Assembly (NCBI GenBank): GCA_002702065.1
Contig: NZXX01000001.1
Span: 124,001 to 188,000 of the forward strand
Length of the DNA: 64,000 nucleotides
From: Anaerolineaceae bacterium
Lineage (GTDB): Bacteria > Chloroflexota > Anaerolineae > Aggregatilineales > Phototrophicaceae
Direction: 5' to 3'
Below the pieces are notes generated by a model. That model had not been told where the DNA came from. It saw only the letters and a program-made list of their open reading frames with translations, and did no database searches. A program made the translations under genes and the position numbers. Shown in pieces: positions 52,013-60,329 of the stretch (positions are counted from its first letter, which is position 1; every line of letters starts with the position of its first letter).

Positions 52013-53152
52013 ATGAGAAGAATATTGCTTTGTATCATGGTTTTAATGCTGGTGTGGGTGCCGGCTGCGGCGCAGGACTTTGAGGTGGACCCCAACGCCA
52101 ATATTACCTGGCCGCCGCCGATCTATCTGCTCAGCGGTCAGTTTGATATTCGCGGGTCGGCCAACCTGTCCAACATGACAAGCTATTTCATCGAATTTCG
52201 CCCGATGAACGCCGACTTCACGCCGAATGAAACGGCCAGTTGGGTGCCTGCCACGCTGCCGCGCACGGTTCGGGTCGAGGATGATGTGCTCGGTACGTGG
52301 AACACGACAGTTGTGCCGGATGGCGTCTATGAAGTCCGCATGACCATCGGCGTCAGCAATGGCAGCCCGGTGTATGTGGTGGTCGGCCCGGTGCGTGTCG
52401 AAAACAACCCGCCGCCATTTGCCATCACGCCGACACCGGCCTCTCTGCCGACCAGTGCGCCGACCTCGCCACCGGTTTCGATCCCGACTCTGGTGCCGAC
52501 TCCGACACAGGTTGACCTGTCGCCGCGGGCCGAAATCGTGGTGGGGGCCAATGTACGTCAGGGCGACAGCACCTTCTACCCGGTCGTTGCCGGTCTGGTG
52601 GCGGGTGAGGAAGTCGCGATTGTCGGCATCAGCAATACCGGCTCCGGCTGGTATCAGATTGAAATGGCGAATGGCCGCCGTGGCTGGATCGCACCGAGCG
52701 TTGCGCGGACCAGCGGCAATCTGAGCAACCTGCCACGTGTGTCGCCGCCACCGCCACCGCCCCCAACCGCCACACCGACCCCGGTGACGCAGGCCAATAT
52801 CGTCATCACCAGCGTCAGCCTGTCAGTGGATCCGCCGCGTTGTGATGAGACGTTCACCGTGACGGCGCGCGTCCAGAACACGGGCACTGGCCCGGCCAGC
52901 AGTAGCGGTTCGGTTCAGGTGCAGGATGTCTACAGTGGCAACGGCAGCGTAACCGCCACCACACAGGGGTCATTCCCGGCGCTGAACGCGGGACAATTCT
53001 TTGACGTGGTGATGCGGCTGACGGTGGATGTCTACTATCAGGAAGCCCATCGCTTGACCGTTGTGGCCGATTCGGGTGCGCAGATTCTGGAAACCAACGA
53101 AGGTGACAATACCTTTGTGCGGGATTACACGCTGCGTCGCGGTAACTGCTAG
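52013..53152 (+). CDS. Secreted WPPP-domain protein with SH3 and CARDB-like domains (second copy)
   Basis: A 379-residue paralogue of the gene before it, in the same order: signal peptide (MRRILLCIMVLMLVWVPAAA), WPPP domain at 27-136 (ANITWPPPIYLLSGQFDIRG to VGPVRVENNPPPF), Thr/Pro linker at 139-168, SH3-like at 172-232 (VGANVRQGDSTFYPVVAGLV, GRRGWIAPSVA), poly-Pro linker at 244-258, and CARDB-like domain to the end. The CARDB half is more divergent than the WPPP half. It starts 73 bp after the first copy. Confidence 0.85.
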   Translation: MRRILLCIMVLMLVWVPAAAQDFEVDPNANITWPPPIYLLSGQFDIRGSANLSNMTSYFIEFRPMNADFTPNETASWVPATLPRTVRVEDDVLGTWNTTVVPDGVYEVRMTIGVSNGSPVYVVVGPVRVENNPPPFAITPTPASLPTSAPTSPPVSIPTLVPTPTQVDLSPRAEIVVGANVRQGDSTFYPVVAGLVAGEEVAIVGISNTGSGWYQIEMANGRRGWIAPSVARTSGNLSNLPRVSPPPPPPPTATPTPVTQANIVITSVSLSVDPPRCDETFTVTARVQNTGTGPASSSGSVQVQDVYSGNGSVTATTQGSFPALNAGQFFDVVMRLTVDVYYQEAHRLTVVADSGAQILETNEGDNTFVRDYTLRRGNC

Positions 53153-53228
53153 GCAAGTTCAGCAATTTCGGGCAGGGGCGTGGTTCGCCATGCTCCTGCC
53201 ATTGATATTGTGGGAGATTGGTTTGTGT

Positions 53229-54704
53229 ATGCGTAAACAATTACTGATATTGCTGCTAATTTTACTGATAACTGTGCCCAGCATGGCGCAGGAGGAGTCG
53301 ATCAGCCTGGACTGGCCGCCCCCGGTCTATCATGTGTCCGGTTCGACAGTGATCGGCGGTACGGTGAACCCGCCGGACCTGCAAAGCTACTTTCTGGAGG
53401 CATCCGCCTTCGACCCGCAGAACCCGGACGCCGAACCATTCTGGATTCCGGTCAGCTTGCCCAGCAGCGCACCCGCAACCGACGGTGTGCTGGCGACATG
53501 GGATACGACGGTGTTCACGGACGGTTTTTATCAACTGCGGCTGAATGTCCGCCTGCAAAGTGGTGAAAGTGTGCTGCGGGTTGTGGGGCCATTGCGCGTT
53601 GCCAATGAACTGGAGCAGCCGGATGGCCAGACTCAGGCGGTTGAGGCGACACCGGCGGTCGTGCTGCCGACGATTGCAGCCGCCACGCCGACCACCGCTG
53701 CCCCGGAGACGCCGGAAGTTGTGGCCCGTCCCAACCCGATCAATCAACTGCCCGTGCCGGTCGGTGGGCATGTCATCACCTTTAACGAGGGCACCGTCGA
53801 TTATATGCAGCAGGCTGGCATGACATGGATGAAGTGGCAGATTCCGTACGTCATTGGCGATGACTCGCTGATCAACGTGGCGCGTGACCGGGTAAACTTC
53901 GCCCATGAAAACGGCTTCCGCGTGCTGCTCAGTGTCAAAGGTCAGAAAGAGGAAATGGCCGCCGTGGGGCAGACCGATTACTTCCCACAGTATGCCGCCT
54001 TTCTCGTGCGCATTGCCGAGCTTCAGCCGGAAGCGATTCAGGTCTGGAATGAACAGAATCTGGATCGGGAATGGCCGAATGGTCAGGTGAATGCTGCCTC
54101 GTATGTCGAGATGCTGAGCCAGGCTTATGAAGCCATCAAAGCCGTTGATGAATCGATTATGGTGGTTACCGGCGCACCCGCCCCAACCGGCTTTTTCGGC
54201 GGTTGTCAGGCGGCAGGCTGCGATGACGACCGCTACTATGCGGGCATGGCGCAGGCCGGGGCTGCTGAGGTGGCGGACTGCATCGGTGTGCATTACAACG
54301 AGGGCATTGTCCCGCCAACGGCCACCAGCGGCGACCCGCGCAACTTCTATCCGACCCAGTATCTGCCGTTGATGCTTCAGCGGGCGGCGCTGCCTTTCCG
54401 CAATTCGGATATTCCGCTGTGCTTCTCGGAGTTGGGGTATCTCTCGCCGGAAGGGTATGGCCCGCTGCCGCCGGGATTTGCGTGGGCGGCCAACAATACC
54501 GTTCAGGAGCAGGCCGAATGGCTGCGCGACGCGGTCAATGTCGCCGCCAGTTTTGGTGATAAGGACGTGGCGCTGATCATCGTCTGGAACGTCGATTTCG
54601 ATGTCTACACCGAGGACGATCCGCAGGGTGGTTTTGCCATCATTCGCCCGGATGGTACCTGCCCGGCCTGCGAGACACTTGCGTCGCTGCGACAGGCGGG
54701 CTGA
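53229..54704 (+). CDS. Secreted WPPP-domain protein with clan A glycosidase-like domain (third copy)
   Basis: A 491-residue protein. Signal peptide (MRKQLLILLLILLITVPSMA), WPPP domain at about 27-125 (SLDWPPPVYHVSGSTVIGGT to VGPLRVANE), then a linker at 130-170. From residue 171 comes a TIM-barrel-like region of clan A glycosidases: QVWNEQNLDREW with the likely acid/base Glu-275, and PLCFSELGYLSPEGYG with the likely nucleophile Glu-401. So the same N-terminal domain is tied to a catalytic module here. ATG at 53229 starts the signal peptide; the frame continues upstream but overlaps the second copy. Confidence 0.82.
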   Translation: MRKQLLILLLILLITVPSMAQEESISLDWPPPVYHVSGSTVIGGTVNPPDLQSYFLEASAFDPQNPDAEPFWIPVSLPSSAPATDGVLATWDTTVFTDGFYQLRLNVRLQSGESVLRVVGPLRVANELEQPDGQTQAVEATPAVVLPTIAAATPTTAAPETPEVVARPNPINQLPVPVGGHVITFNEGTVDYMQQAGMTWMKWQIPYVIGDDSLINVARDRVNFAHENGFRVLLSVKGQKEEMAAVGQTDYFPQYAAFLVRIAELQPEAIQVWNEQNLDREWPNGQVNAASYVEMLSQAYEAIKAVDESIMVVTGAPAPTGFFGGCQAAGCDDDRYYAGMAQAGAAEVADCIGVHYNEGIVPPTATSGDPRNFYPTQYLPLMLQRAALPFRNSDIPLCFSELGYLSPEGYGPLPPGFAWAANNTVQEQAEWLRDAVNVAASFGDKDVALIIVWNVDFDVYTEDDPQGGFAIIRPDGTCPACETLASLRQAG

Positions 54705-55451
54705 TCAGACAGCGGTTACCAGAATCGGCTTGCCTTTGGTGATGATGACTGTGTGTTCATACTGAGCAGACAGGCTGCCATCGGTCGTGCGCAGCGTCCA
54801 ACCATCTTCATCGGTTTTGACGTGAATCGCGCCGGTGGTCAGAAATGGCTCAATGGTCATCACCATGCCTTCGTTCAGGCGCTGGCGGGCACGCGGATTA
54901 AAATAATGCGGGATGGCATGGGGGGGTTCGTGCAGGCTGCGGCCTACCCCGTGTCCACCCAGCTCACGCAGGATGCCGTACCCCGCCGGACGCGCGATTT
55001 TTTCAATCGCCTTGCCGATGACGTTCAGCGGCAGACCGGCGCGCACCGCGTTGGTGGCGGCGTCGAGGGCGGCGCGGGTGGTATCCAGCAAGCGCTGGTT
55101 TTCTTTGGTGACCGGCGGCACCGCAAAGCTGCCCCCGGTATCGCCGTAATAGCCCCCCAGTTCGGCAGACACATCAATATTGACCAGATCACCCGCCTGA
55201 ATTACACGATCTCCCGGGATGCCATGTGCGGCTTCGTCGTTGATGCTGATGCAGGTATGGCCGGGGAACTTGTACGTCAGCATCGGGGCAGATCGCGCGC
55301 CATGTTCTTCCAGGAATTTGGCGCCGATGTCATCCAGTTCCTTGGTGGTCATGCCCGGTTCGAGCGCCGCGCCCATATGCTGCAAGGTCAGGCCGACGAT
55401 GCGTCCGATGCGCATGAGGGCGATGAGGTCCTGTTCGTTGTCAATCGACAT
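54705..55451 (-). CDS. map: Methionine aminopeptidase, type I
   Basis: Removes initiator Met from new proteins. The 248-residue enzyme has all five metal ligands: Asp-93 in VNIDVSAELGGYY, Asp-104 in YYGDTGG, His-167 in ELGGHGVGRSLHE, Glu-201 in MTIEPFL and Glu-232 in QYEHTV. His-76 (EAAHGIPG) is also kept. No N-terminal zinc-finger extension. It stands alone, and its stop abuts that of the convergent glycosidase-like gene. Confidence 0.96.
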   Translation of the reverse strand: MSIDNEQDLIALMRIGRIVGLTLQHMGAALEPGMTTKELDDIGAKFLEEHGARSAPMLTYKFPGHTCISINDEAAHGIPGDRVIQAGDLVNIDVSAELGGYYGDTGGSFAVPPVTKENQRLLDTTRAALDAATNAVRAGLPLNVIGKAIEKIARPAGYGILRELGGHGVGRSLHEPPHAIPHYFNPRARQRLNEGMVMTIEPFLTTGAIHVKTDEDGWTLRTTDGSLSAQYEHTVIITKGKPILVTAV

Positions 55452-55527
55452 GGCTGCGCCTCTGTTATCTGTGCGTCAATGCTTCACACTATACAGTGGA
55501 TGCCGCCCCCGCGACAACCCGTTATTT

Positions 55528-56325
55528 TCAACCCGTTTGTTTTCCGGCTGATTTTTGCCGCTGGCGATAGATGTTCAGTGCGCTTTGCATCAGGGCACGG
55601 CGTTTTTGAGGGACGCCTTCGTAGGGCATGTGCTGTGCCAGTTTCGCTGGCAGCTTGCCATGTTGGGCATCCGCCTCCATTTGCAGCATCCCCGCTTCGA
55701 CCTCCGGGTCGCCGCCGGTGAACATCTCGACCAACCGGTTCATCTCGGCGGCCAGTTTCTGGACGGGCGGACTATCTGGCGGGTCATCCAGATGCTGGTC
55801 GAATGCCTCGAACAGCTTGGCCCATGCCTGCTCAACCTCGGCGATCTGCTGCGGCGAATAGGCCAGCCACCGGGTTTGGAGGCCTGCACGGGCCGCTTCG
55901 CTGAAGTATTCCTCGATCCAGCGACCGGGGTCCGTCTGAACAATCTGCTGGATAATGGCGCGGATCATTTCCGTATCGACGGTTTCCGCTGTCATCTGCC
56001 GGGCTTGTTCCTGTACGCGCCCGATGAGATCGGCGACGGTGCGCAGCCGTTCAACCTCGTTGCGGATGGCGGCTTCCTGAATCGCCAGCGATGTCTGCAA
56101 ATCATAGGTCGGGTCATCCAGAATAGCCTTGATCGCCTTCAGGCTGAATCCCATCCACTTCAGAGTCAGCACCTGTTGCAGGCGCACCAGATCGCTGCGT
56201 TCGTACAGACGATGCCCGGCTTCCGTCACCTGTGAGGGCGCCAGCAGGCCACAGCGATCATAGTATTGCAGGGTGCGCACTGTTACGCCGGTCAGTTTGG
56301 CAAATTCGGCAGTCCGGTAAGCCAT
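55528..56325 (-). CDS. MerR-family regulator with TipAS-like ligand domain
   Basis: A 265-residue transcription regulator. The MerR DNA-binding domain opens the protein: AYRTAEFAKLTGVTVRTLQY, then YYDRCGLLAPSQVTEAGHRL and VLTLKWMGFSLKAIKAIL. A coiled coil follows, then a C-terminal TipAS-like helical domain (SPQQIAEVEQAWAKLFEAFD, QHLDDPPDSPPVQKLAAEMN), which in TipA binds thiopeptide antibiotics. ATG at 56325 matches the normal MerR start; 112 residues upstream in the same frame are not credible. The nearest possible target is the GNAT gene upstream. Confidence 0.9.
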   Translation of the reverse strand: MAYRTAEFAKLTGVTVRTLQYYDRCGLLAPSQVTEAGHRLYERSDLVRLQQVLTLKWMGFSLKAIKAILDDPTYDLQTSLAIQEAAIRNEVERLRTVADLIGRVQEQARQMTAETVDTEMIRAIIQQIVQTDPGRWIEEYFSEAARAGLQTRWLAYSPQQIAEVEQAWAKLFEAFDQHLDDPPDSPPVQKLAAEMNRLVEMFTGGDPEVEAGMLQMEADAQHGKLPAKLAQHMPYEGVPQKRRALMQSALNIYRQRQKSAGKQTG

Positions 56326-56521
56326 GCCGTCCGCTTCCGTTTGTGTTTGTCGGATAGCACCTATTCTAACTGACGCGAGTAGCGGGAGACAGGTGACCAT
56401 CCACATGAAAGTAGGGTGCGTGTGTTCCAGCGGTTGTAGCGTTTCGAGCCTCGTATCCCCTCGACGTTTTATCTTCGTGGTCAGTGATGATGTATGCGTC
56501 TCTTGTCTTGGTAAATCAGCT

Positions 56522-57022
56522 TTAGGGGATGTGTTTTTCCATCCGGTCCACCGTGAACGAGGCGATTGCGCCCCAGGCCCCCGCCGGGTAGATGGTTTGC
56601 GCAGTCGAGGAGAAGCCAAAGCGCCGGTAATAATCCACATTGCCCACGTCGGCAATGGCAACCAGCACCAGTCGTGCCAGCCCTTGTTTACGGGCGATAG
56701 TTTCAGTTTGCCGGATCAGGTAGGCACCGTAACCCTGCCCATGATGTGCCGGGCTGACGGATGTCAGACTCAGGAACAAGGCGTCACCCTGCACTTCCAT
56801 AGCCGTCAGGGCGAGCAGATCGCCTGTCTGCGCAGATTTGAGCAGCAGCAGTTCGGCGCGGGCGGTTTCGGTCTGCAATTCGGCGGGGCTGGTGCGATCA
56901 ACAGGGAACAGCCAGGCGTGACGCGCATAGGCGGCATTGATCAACTGGACGGCAGCTTCTGCCTCCGTGTCGTTCAGCCGTGCCGCAGTTGTTCTGGTCT
57001 GGAGCAGATTCTGTTCATCCAT
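56522..57022 (-). CDS. GNAT-family N-acetyltransferase
   Basis: A 166-residue acetyltransferase. The acetyl-CoA loop is VSPAHHGQGYGAYLIRQTET (R/Q-x2-G-x-G). ALFLSLTSVSP precedes it and VDYYRRFGFSSTAQTIYP carries the typical late aromatic Phe-Gly turn. Acceptor unknown. About 195 bp separate it from the MerR gene, downstream on the same strand; that gap has a weakly AT-rich stretch and no gene. Confidence 0.88.
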   Translation of the reverse strand: MDEQNLLQTRTTAARLNDTEAEAAVQLINAAYARHAWLFPVDRTSPAELQTETARAELLLLKSAQTGDLLALTAMEVQGDALFLSLTSVSPAHHGQGYGAYLIRQTETIARKQGLARLVLVAIADVGNVDYYRRFGFSSTAQTIYPAGAWGAIASFTVDRMEKHIP

Positions 57023-57052
57023 AGATCGACGGCAAGCTCTGTCTACAGAAAC

Positions 57053-57088
57053 AAAAAAGCCCCCGACAGATCGAAGTTCGTCGAGGGC
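57053..57088 (-). terminator. Rho-independent terminator after the L,D-transpeptidase gene
   Basis: On the minus strand, GCCCTCGAC (57080-57088) pairs with GTCGGGGGC (57059-57067) with one G-U pair around a 12-base loop. A run of six T follows (57053-57058). It lies 20 bp after the stop codon. Confidence 0.8.
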
Positions 57089-57108
57089 CTGATATACGCA
57101 AGGTCAAG

Positions 57109-58194
57109 TTACTTGGTGGCCGGGCCACGACCGCGATATTCGCCGCTGGCCCAGACATGGACCTGCGACAGAATTTCGCCATCTTCACCGGGCTGGGCAC
57201 CATTAAACCAGTTGAAGACAAAACTGGCGTCCGTGATGCTCAGGTTAACGCAGCCATGACTGCGGCGATAGCCAAAACCATCGTGCCAGTAGGTGCCATG
57301 CAGGCTGATGCCACCGTCGAAATACATCACCCAGGGCACGCTTTCCAGCGCATAGGCATCGGGCGCACCGGTCGCGCCGGACATGCCATCGCGTTCGACC
57401 CGCGCCCACACATCAAAGACGCCTTCGCGTGTATCCCAGCCGGGCAGGCCGGACGCGATGAGGGTGGCAAAAACCGGGGTGTTTTGCTCGTACGCAACCA
57501 GCGTTTGCTCGTACAGATCCACGCTGACCCAGCGCGACGCGGTAACGTCGTCCGGCTTTTCTGTTGGTTTGGGAATCGCCAGTGACCGCTGCTCGATCCA
57601 CTGGTTCGGGCCGACCAGGTACCACAGCCAGCCGTCGGTGTGCCGCACTTCGGCAAAAATATTCACCATGTCATAACGGAACTTGACTTCGCCGGTATCC
57701 ATCGACTGCCGTGCGCCGGGGGAAGGCACGGTCACCAGATCGCCAAGCACCCAGCCAAAGTTATTCTCTAGGCCATTCAGCAGGCTGACGCCGCGGAACT
57801 GGGATGTCGGCTGATATTTGATGTCGTCCATGTTCATCCACTGGCCGCTGCGATTCTTCACCCATCCGTCAGCGGCATCCGTCTGGTGGATAAAGTTGAA
57901 ACCGGCAGGCATCTGGCCGATGACGCCACCGCCCGGCGCATCATACAGCAGCGGGCTTTCATTGACGACCTTCCAGAATTCGTAATTGCTGAGGGTGAAA
58001 CGGTCCAGCTTGACCGGTGTCACGACGGGTCGGGGGAAGTCCTGCATCATGCGTAGGCAGTCCGGCCCTGGGTCGAGATTGTCCTCTGAAATATCGGAGC
58101 AGGCGGCGCGGAAATTTTCGACAGCGTAGGTGGGGGTGACAAAAACGGTTGAACTGGCAATCAGTAACAAAAGGGTGATGACACGCAGTCTCAT
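57109..58194 (-). CDS. Secreted L,D-transpeptidase (YkuD family)
   Basis: A 361-residue exported protein: signal peptide (MRLRVITLLLLIASSTVFVT) followed by two SH3-like stretches at about 75-130 and 140-205 (FWKVVNESPLLYDAPGGGVI; GWVLGDLVTVPSPG). The YkuD catalytic domain is at about 220-345. The motif runs from His-299 (ISLHGTYW) to SHGCVNL, with the nucleophile Cys-315. It probably makes 3-3 crosslinks in peptidoglycan or attaches wall proteins. SH3 units should direct it to the wall. Confidence 0.93.
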   Translation of the reverse strand: MRLRVITLLLLIASSTVFVTPTYAVENFRAACSDISEDNLDPGPDCLRMMQDFPRPVVTPVKLDRFTLSNYEFWKVVNESPLLYDAPGGGVIGQMPAGFNFIHQTDAADGWVKNRSGQWMNMDDIKYQPTSQFRGVSLLNGLENNFGWVLGDLVTVPSPGARQSMDTGEVKFRYDMVNIFAEVRHTDGWLWYLVGPNQWIEQRSLAIPKPTEKPDDVTASRWVSVDLYEQTLVAYEQNTPVFATLIASGLPGWDTREGVFDVWARVERDGMSGATGAPDAYALESVPWVMYFDGGISLHGTYWHDGFGYRRSHGCVNLSITDASFVFNWFNGAQPGEDGEILSQVHVWASGEYRGRGPATK

Positions 58195-58309
58195 AGGGTG
58201 TCTGCTGCTCCAAAATAGTGAATCCTGCCTGATTGCCCGAATATTATCATAACCCTCAGATAATTTTCATACCTGGTTACCCACGATTATCCGACGCTGT
58301 ACCATCGTA

Positions 58310-58531
58310 CTAATGCTTGAGGGCGCACTGTGCCGTATGGATGACCTGATAGCGGACCGCTTCAAAGTCGCCACCGATGACGGTCGCCAGTGGATTGCGT
58401 TCACGCACCTTGGCGCTGACCAACCGGCTGGCTTGCCCGTGCCATAAATGTCCGCATCGTGTCAGTTCGATGCGCAAGGTGTGGTTCCCGTAAGGCTGCA
58501 TTTCAATCCAGTGATCCGAGGCTCTTGACAT
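58310..58531 (-). CDS. Small protein of unknown function
   Basis: A 73-residue protein with SRASDHWIEMQPYGNHTLRI at the start and RLVSAKVRERNPLATVIGGD, VIHTAQCALKH later. No family recognised. AGGAG lies ten bases before ATG. Its own promoter is not clear. It stands alone between the transpeptidase and rsmI, oriented away from rsmI. Confidence 0.55.
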   Translation of the reverse strand: MSRASDHWIEMQPYGNHTLRIELTRCGHLWHGQASRLVSAKVRERNPLATVIGGDFEAVRYQVIHTAQCALKH

Positions 58532-58626
58532 TTTTCATACTCCTGAAAGATGTAAATTTATTAAAGCACATTACAACCCATTACGACCTTTCAAAATCGT
58601 GAATTATGCGTGAATTTTGCGGCGCA

Positions 58627-58635
58627 TGTTATGAT
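58627..58635 (+). promoter_or_regulatory. Extended -10 element for rsmI
   Basis: TGTTATGAT fits the extended -10 pattern TGnTATAAT with one mismatch. It predicts transcription from about 58642 and a 22-nt leader to the ATG at 58664, supporting that start over an upstream one. Confidence 0.42.
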
Positions 58636-58663
58636 CAAAGGGCGATACCAGACCGAGGTTTCT

Positions 58664-59512
58664 ATGGGAACGTTGTACATCGTGCCGACGCCAATCGGCA
58701 ATCTGGAAGATATGACCTTGCGGGCGCTGCGTGTGCTGCGCGAGGTTGCGTTAATTGCTGCCGAAGATACCCGCACCAGCCGTGTGCTGCTGCGGCATTA
58801 CGACATCGACACGCCCTTGATCAGTTATCATGAGCACAACAAGCTGTCGCGGCTGGATTCCGTCTTTGAGGCGCTGGCGACCGGTGATGTGGCGTTGATT
58901 TCCGACGCCGGAATGCCGGGCATCTCTGACCCCGGCTACGAGTTGATTCAGGCGGCGATCTCGCAGGGGGTCCGCGTGGAGCCACTGCCAGGGCCGAACG
59001 CCGTACTGCCGGCGCTGGTCGGTTCTGGACTGCCGACCGATCAGTTTGTGTATCTGGGGTTCCTGCCCAGGAAAGCGAAGGCGCGCGCTGAACTGCTGGA
59101 ATCACTGATCCCTGAAGAGCGGACGCTCGTGTTTTATGAAAGTCCGAATCGGCTGCTGGATACGCTGGAAGCTGTGCAAACGGTGATGGGCGACCGGACT
59201 GTCTGTGTGGCGCGCGAACTGAGCAAGCTGTATGAGGAATTTGTGCGCGGCCCTGTTAGTACAGTGATCAGTCATTTTACGGCTAATCCGCCGCGTGGGG
59301 AAATCGTGCTGGTGGTAGGGGGCGCACCCGCAGCGAGCGACGAAGCCTGGGATGAAGACCGGGTCCGCGCTGCATTACAGGAACATGTGGCGGCTGGCGA
59401 GCCGCTGAGCAGTGCGGCAAAGGCCGTTGCGGGGCAGTCTGGCTGGAAGCGGCGCGAGGTTTATGCGCTGGGCACAGAAACTAACCCTAGAAAAAATGAC
59501 AGGAACCCATAA
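58664..59512 (+). CDS. rsmI: 16S rRNA (cytidine(1402)-2'-O)-methyltransferase
   Basis: Methylates the ribose of C1402 in 16S rRNA, near the ribosomal P site. The 282-residue protein shows the family signature MGTLYIVPTPIGNLEDMTLR, then LIAAEDTRTSRVLLRHYDI, ALISDAGMPGISDPGYELIQ and LPGPNAVLPALVGSGL. The tetrapyrrole-methylase-type core is complete. ATG at 58664 starts at the usual N-terminus, with GAGG upstream; an in-frame start 33 bases earlier overlaps the -10 element. rpsD follows at 66 bp. Confidence 0.94.
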   Translation: MGTLYIVPTPIGNLEDMTLRALRVLREVALIAAEDTRTSRVLLRHYDIDTPLISYHEHNKLSRLDSVFEALATGDVALISDAGMPGISDPGYELIQAAISQGVRVEPLPGPNAVLPALVGSGLPTDQFVYLGFLPRKAKARAELLESLIPEERTLVFYESPNRLLDTLEAVQTVMGDRTVCVARELSKLYEEFVRGPVSTVISHFTANPPRGEIVLVVGGAPAASDEAWDEDRVRAALQEHVAAGEPLSSAAKAVAGQSGWKRREVYALGTETNPRKNDRNP

Positions 59513-59578
59513 AATAGACTTCTCTTTCGTAAATCGTCAGTGGGCGCACCAGCCCGCAAGTTAAAGGTGATATAAATT

Positions 59579-60205
59579 ATGGCGTCATATCACGGGCCGA
59601 AAGCAAGGGTCCAGCGCCGGTTTGGCGAGGTGCTGGTTCCACGCCCGAAGTATCAGCGAATTCTCGAAAAGCGTTCGTATCCCCCTGGGGATCACGGTAA
59701 GGACAAAGCGTTTCGTTCTGGCCGCCGCAGTAACTACGGCTTGCAGCTGAACGAAAAGCAGAAATTGTCATTCATCTTCAATGTGCGCGAAGGCCAGCTG
59801 CGCCGCTACTTTGTGAAGGCGCGTCGCCAGCCCGGCAACACCGGCACCAACCTGCTGGCGTTGCTGGAACGTCGGCTGGATAACGTTGTCTATCGCGCAG
59901 GTTTCGCAGCCACCATCTGGGCAGCGCGTCAGCTGGTCAATCATGGCCATGTCCTGGTCAACGGCCAGCGGCTGGATATCCCATCCTACCTGGTTGAGAT
60001 TGATGACGTGATTTCCGTCAGCGAGCGCATGCGCAAAAATGTGCATGTCGTCGAATCGATGGACGGTTCTGGCTCGGTGCCGGATTACCTCACCGTCAAC
60101 AAGGAAGCGTTCAGCATCCGGTTTGACCGCATTCCCGAACGTAAGGAAATGCCCATTCCGGTCGATGAGCAGCTCATCGTCGAATACTATACCCGGATGA
60201 CCTAA
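59579..60205 (+). CDS. rpsD: 30S ribosomal protein S4
   Basis: A 208-residue ribosomal protein that nucleates 30S assembly and sits at the mRNA entry. The N-terminus (KARVQRRFGEVLVPRPKYQR) lacks the zinc-binding Cys residues, so it is the C- type. The S4 RNA-binding domain is at about 97-160 (RRLDNVVYRAGFAATIWAAR, QLVNHGHVLVNGQRLDIPSY). It lies apart from the usual rpsK-rpoA operon in this window. A strong terminator follows 30 bp later. Confidence 0.96.
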   Translation: MASYHGPKARVQRRFGEVLVPRPKYQRILEKRSYPPGDHGKDKAFRSGRRSNYGLQLNEKQKLSFIFNVREGQLRRYFVKARRQPGNTGTNLLALLERRLDNVVYRAGFAATIWAARQLVNHGHVLVNGQRLDIPSYLVEIDDVISVSERMRKNVHVVESMDGSGSVPDYLTVNKEAFSIRFDRIPERKEMPIPVDEQLIVEYYTRMT

Positions 60206-60234
60206 ACCTCAACCGGACCCGTTAGCATATGGAA

Positions 60235-60260
60235 GCCTCGTCATGACGACGGGGCTTTTT
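60235..60260 (+). terminator. Rho-independent terminator after rpsD
   Basis: An eight-bp stem GCCTCGTC (60235-60242) with GACGGGGC (60248-60255), one G-U pair, five-base loop, and then five T (60256-60260). It comes 30 bp after the stop. Confidence 0.85.
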
Positions 60261-60288
60261 GATTCCTGAGGGGAAAAATGTGTAGAAT
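60259..60288 (+). promoter_or_regulatory. Candidate promoter for the glycosidase-like gene
   Basis: TTGATT (60259-60264) and TAGAAT (60283-60288) are 18 bp apart, just after the rpsD terminator. The gene starts at TTG 60330. Confidence 0.4.
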
Positions 60289-60329
60289 GGACTTGGATTT
60301 ATTCAAAACACCTTCAGGAATACCGAAAA

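Noticed and set aside
56326..56661. Upstream extension of the MerR/TipAS gene by 112 codons
   Set aside because: MerR proteins start directly at the helix-turn-helix; the extension is compositionally unlike a protein and overlaps the GNAT gene on the same strand in another frame.
58195..58309. Possible promoter ATGAAA-17-GATAAT upstream of the L,D-transpeptidase gene (minus strand)
   Set aside because: Both hexamers are weak and other AT-rich alternatives overlap; not strong enough to list as a feature.
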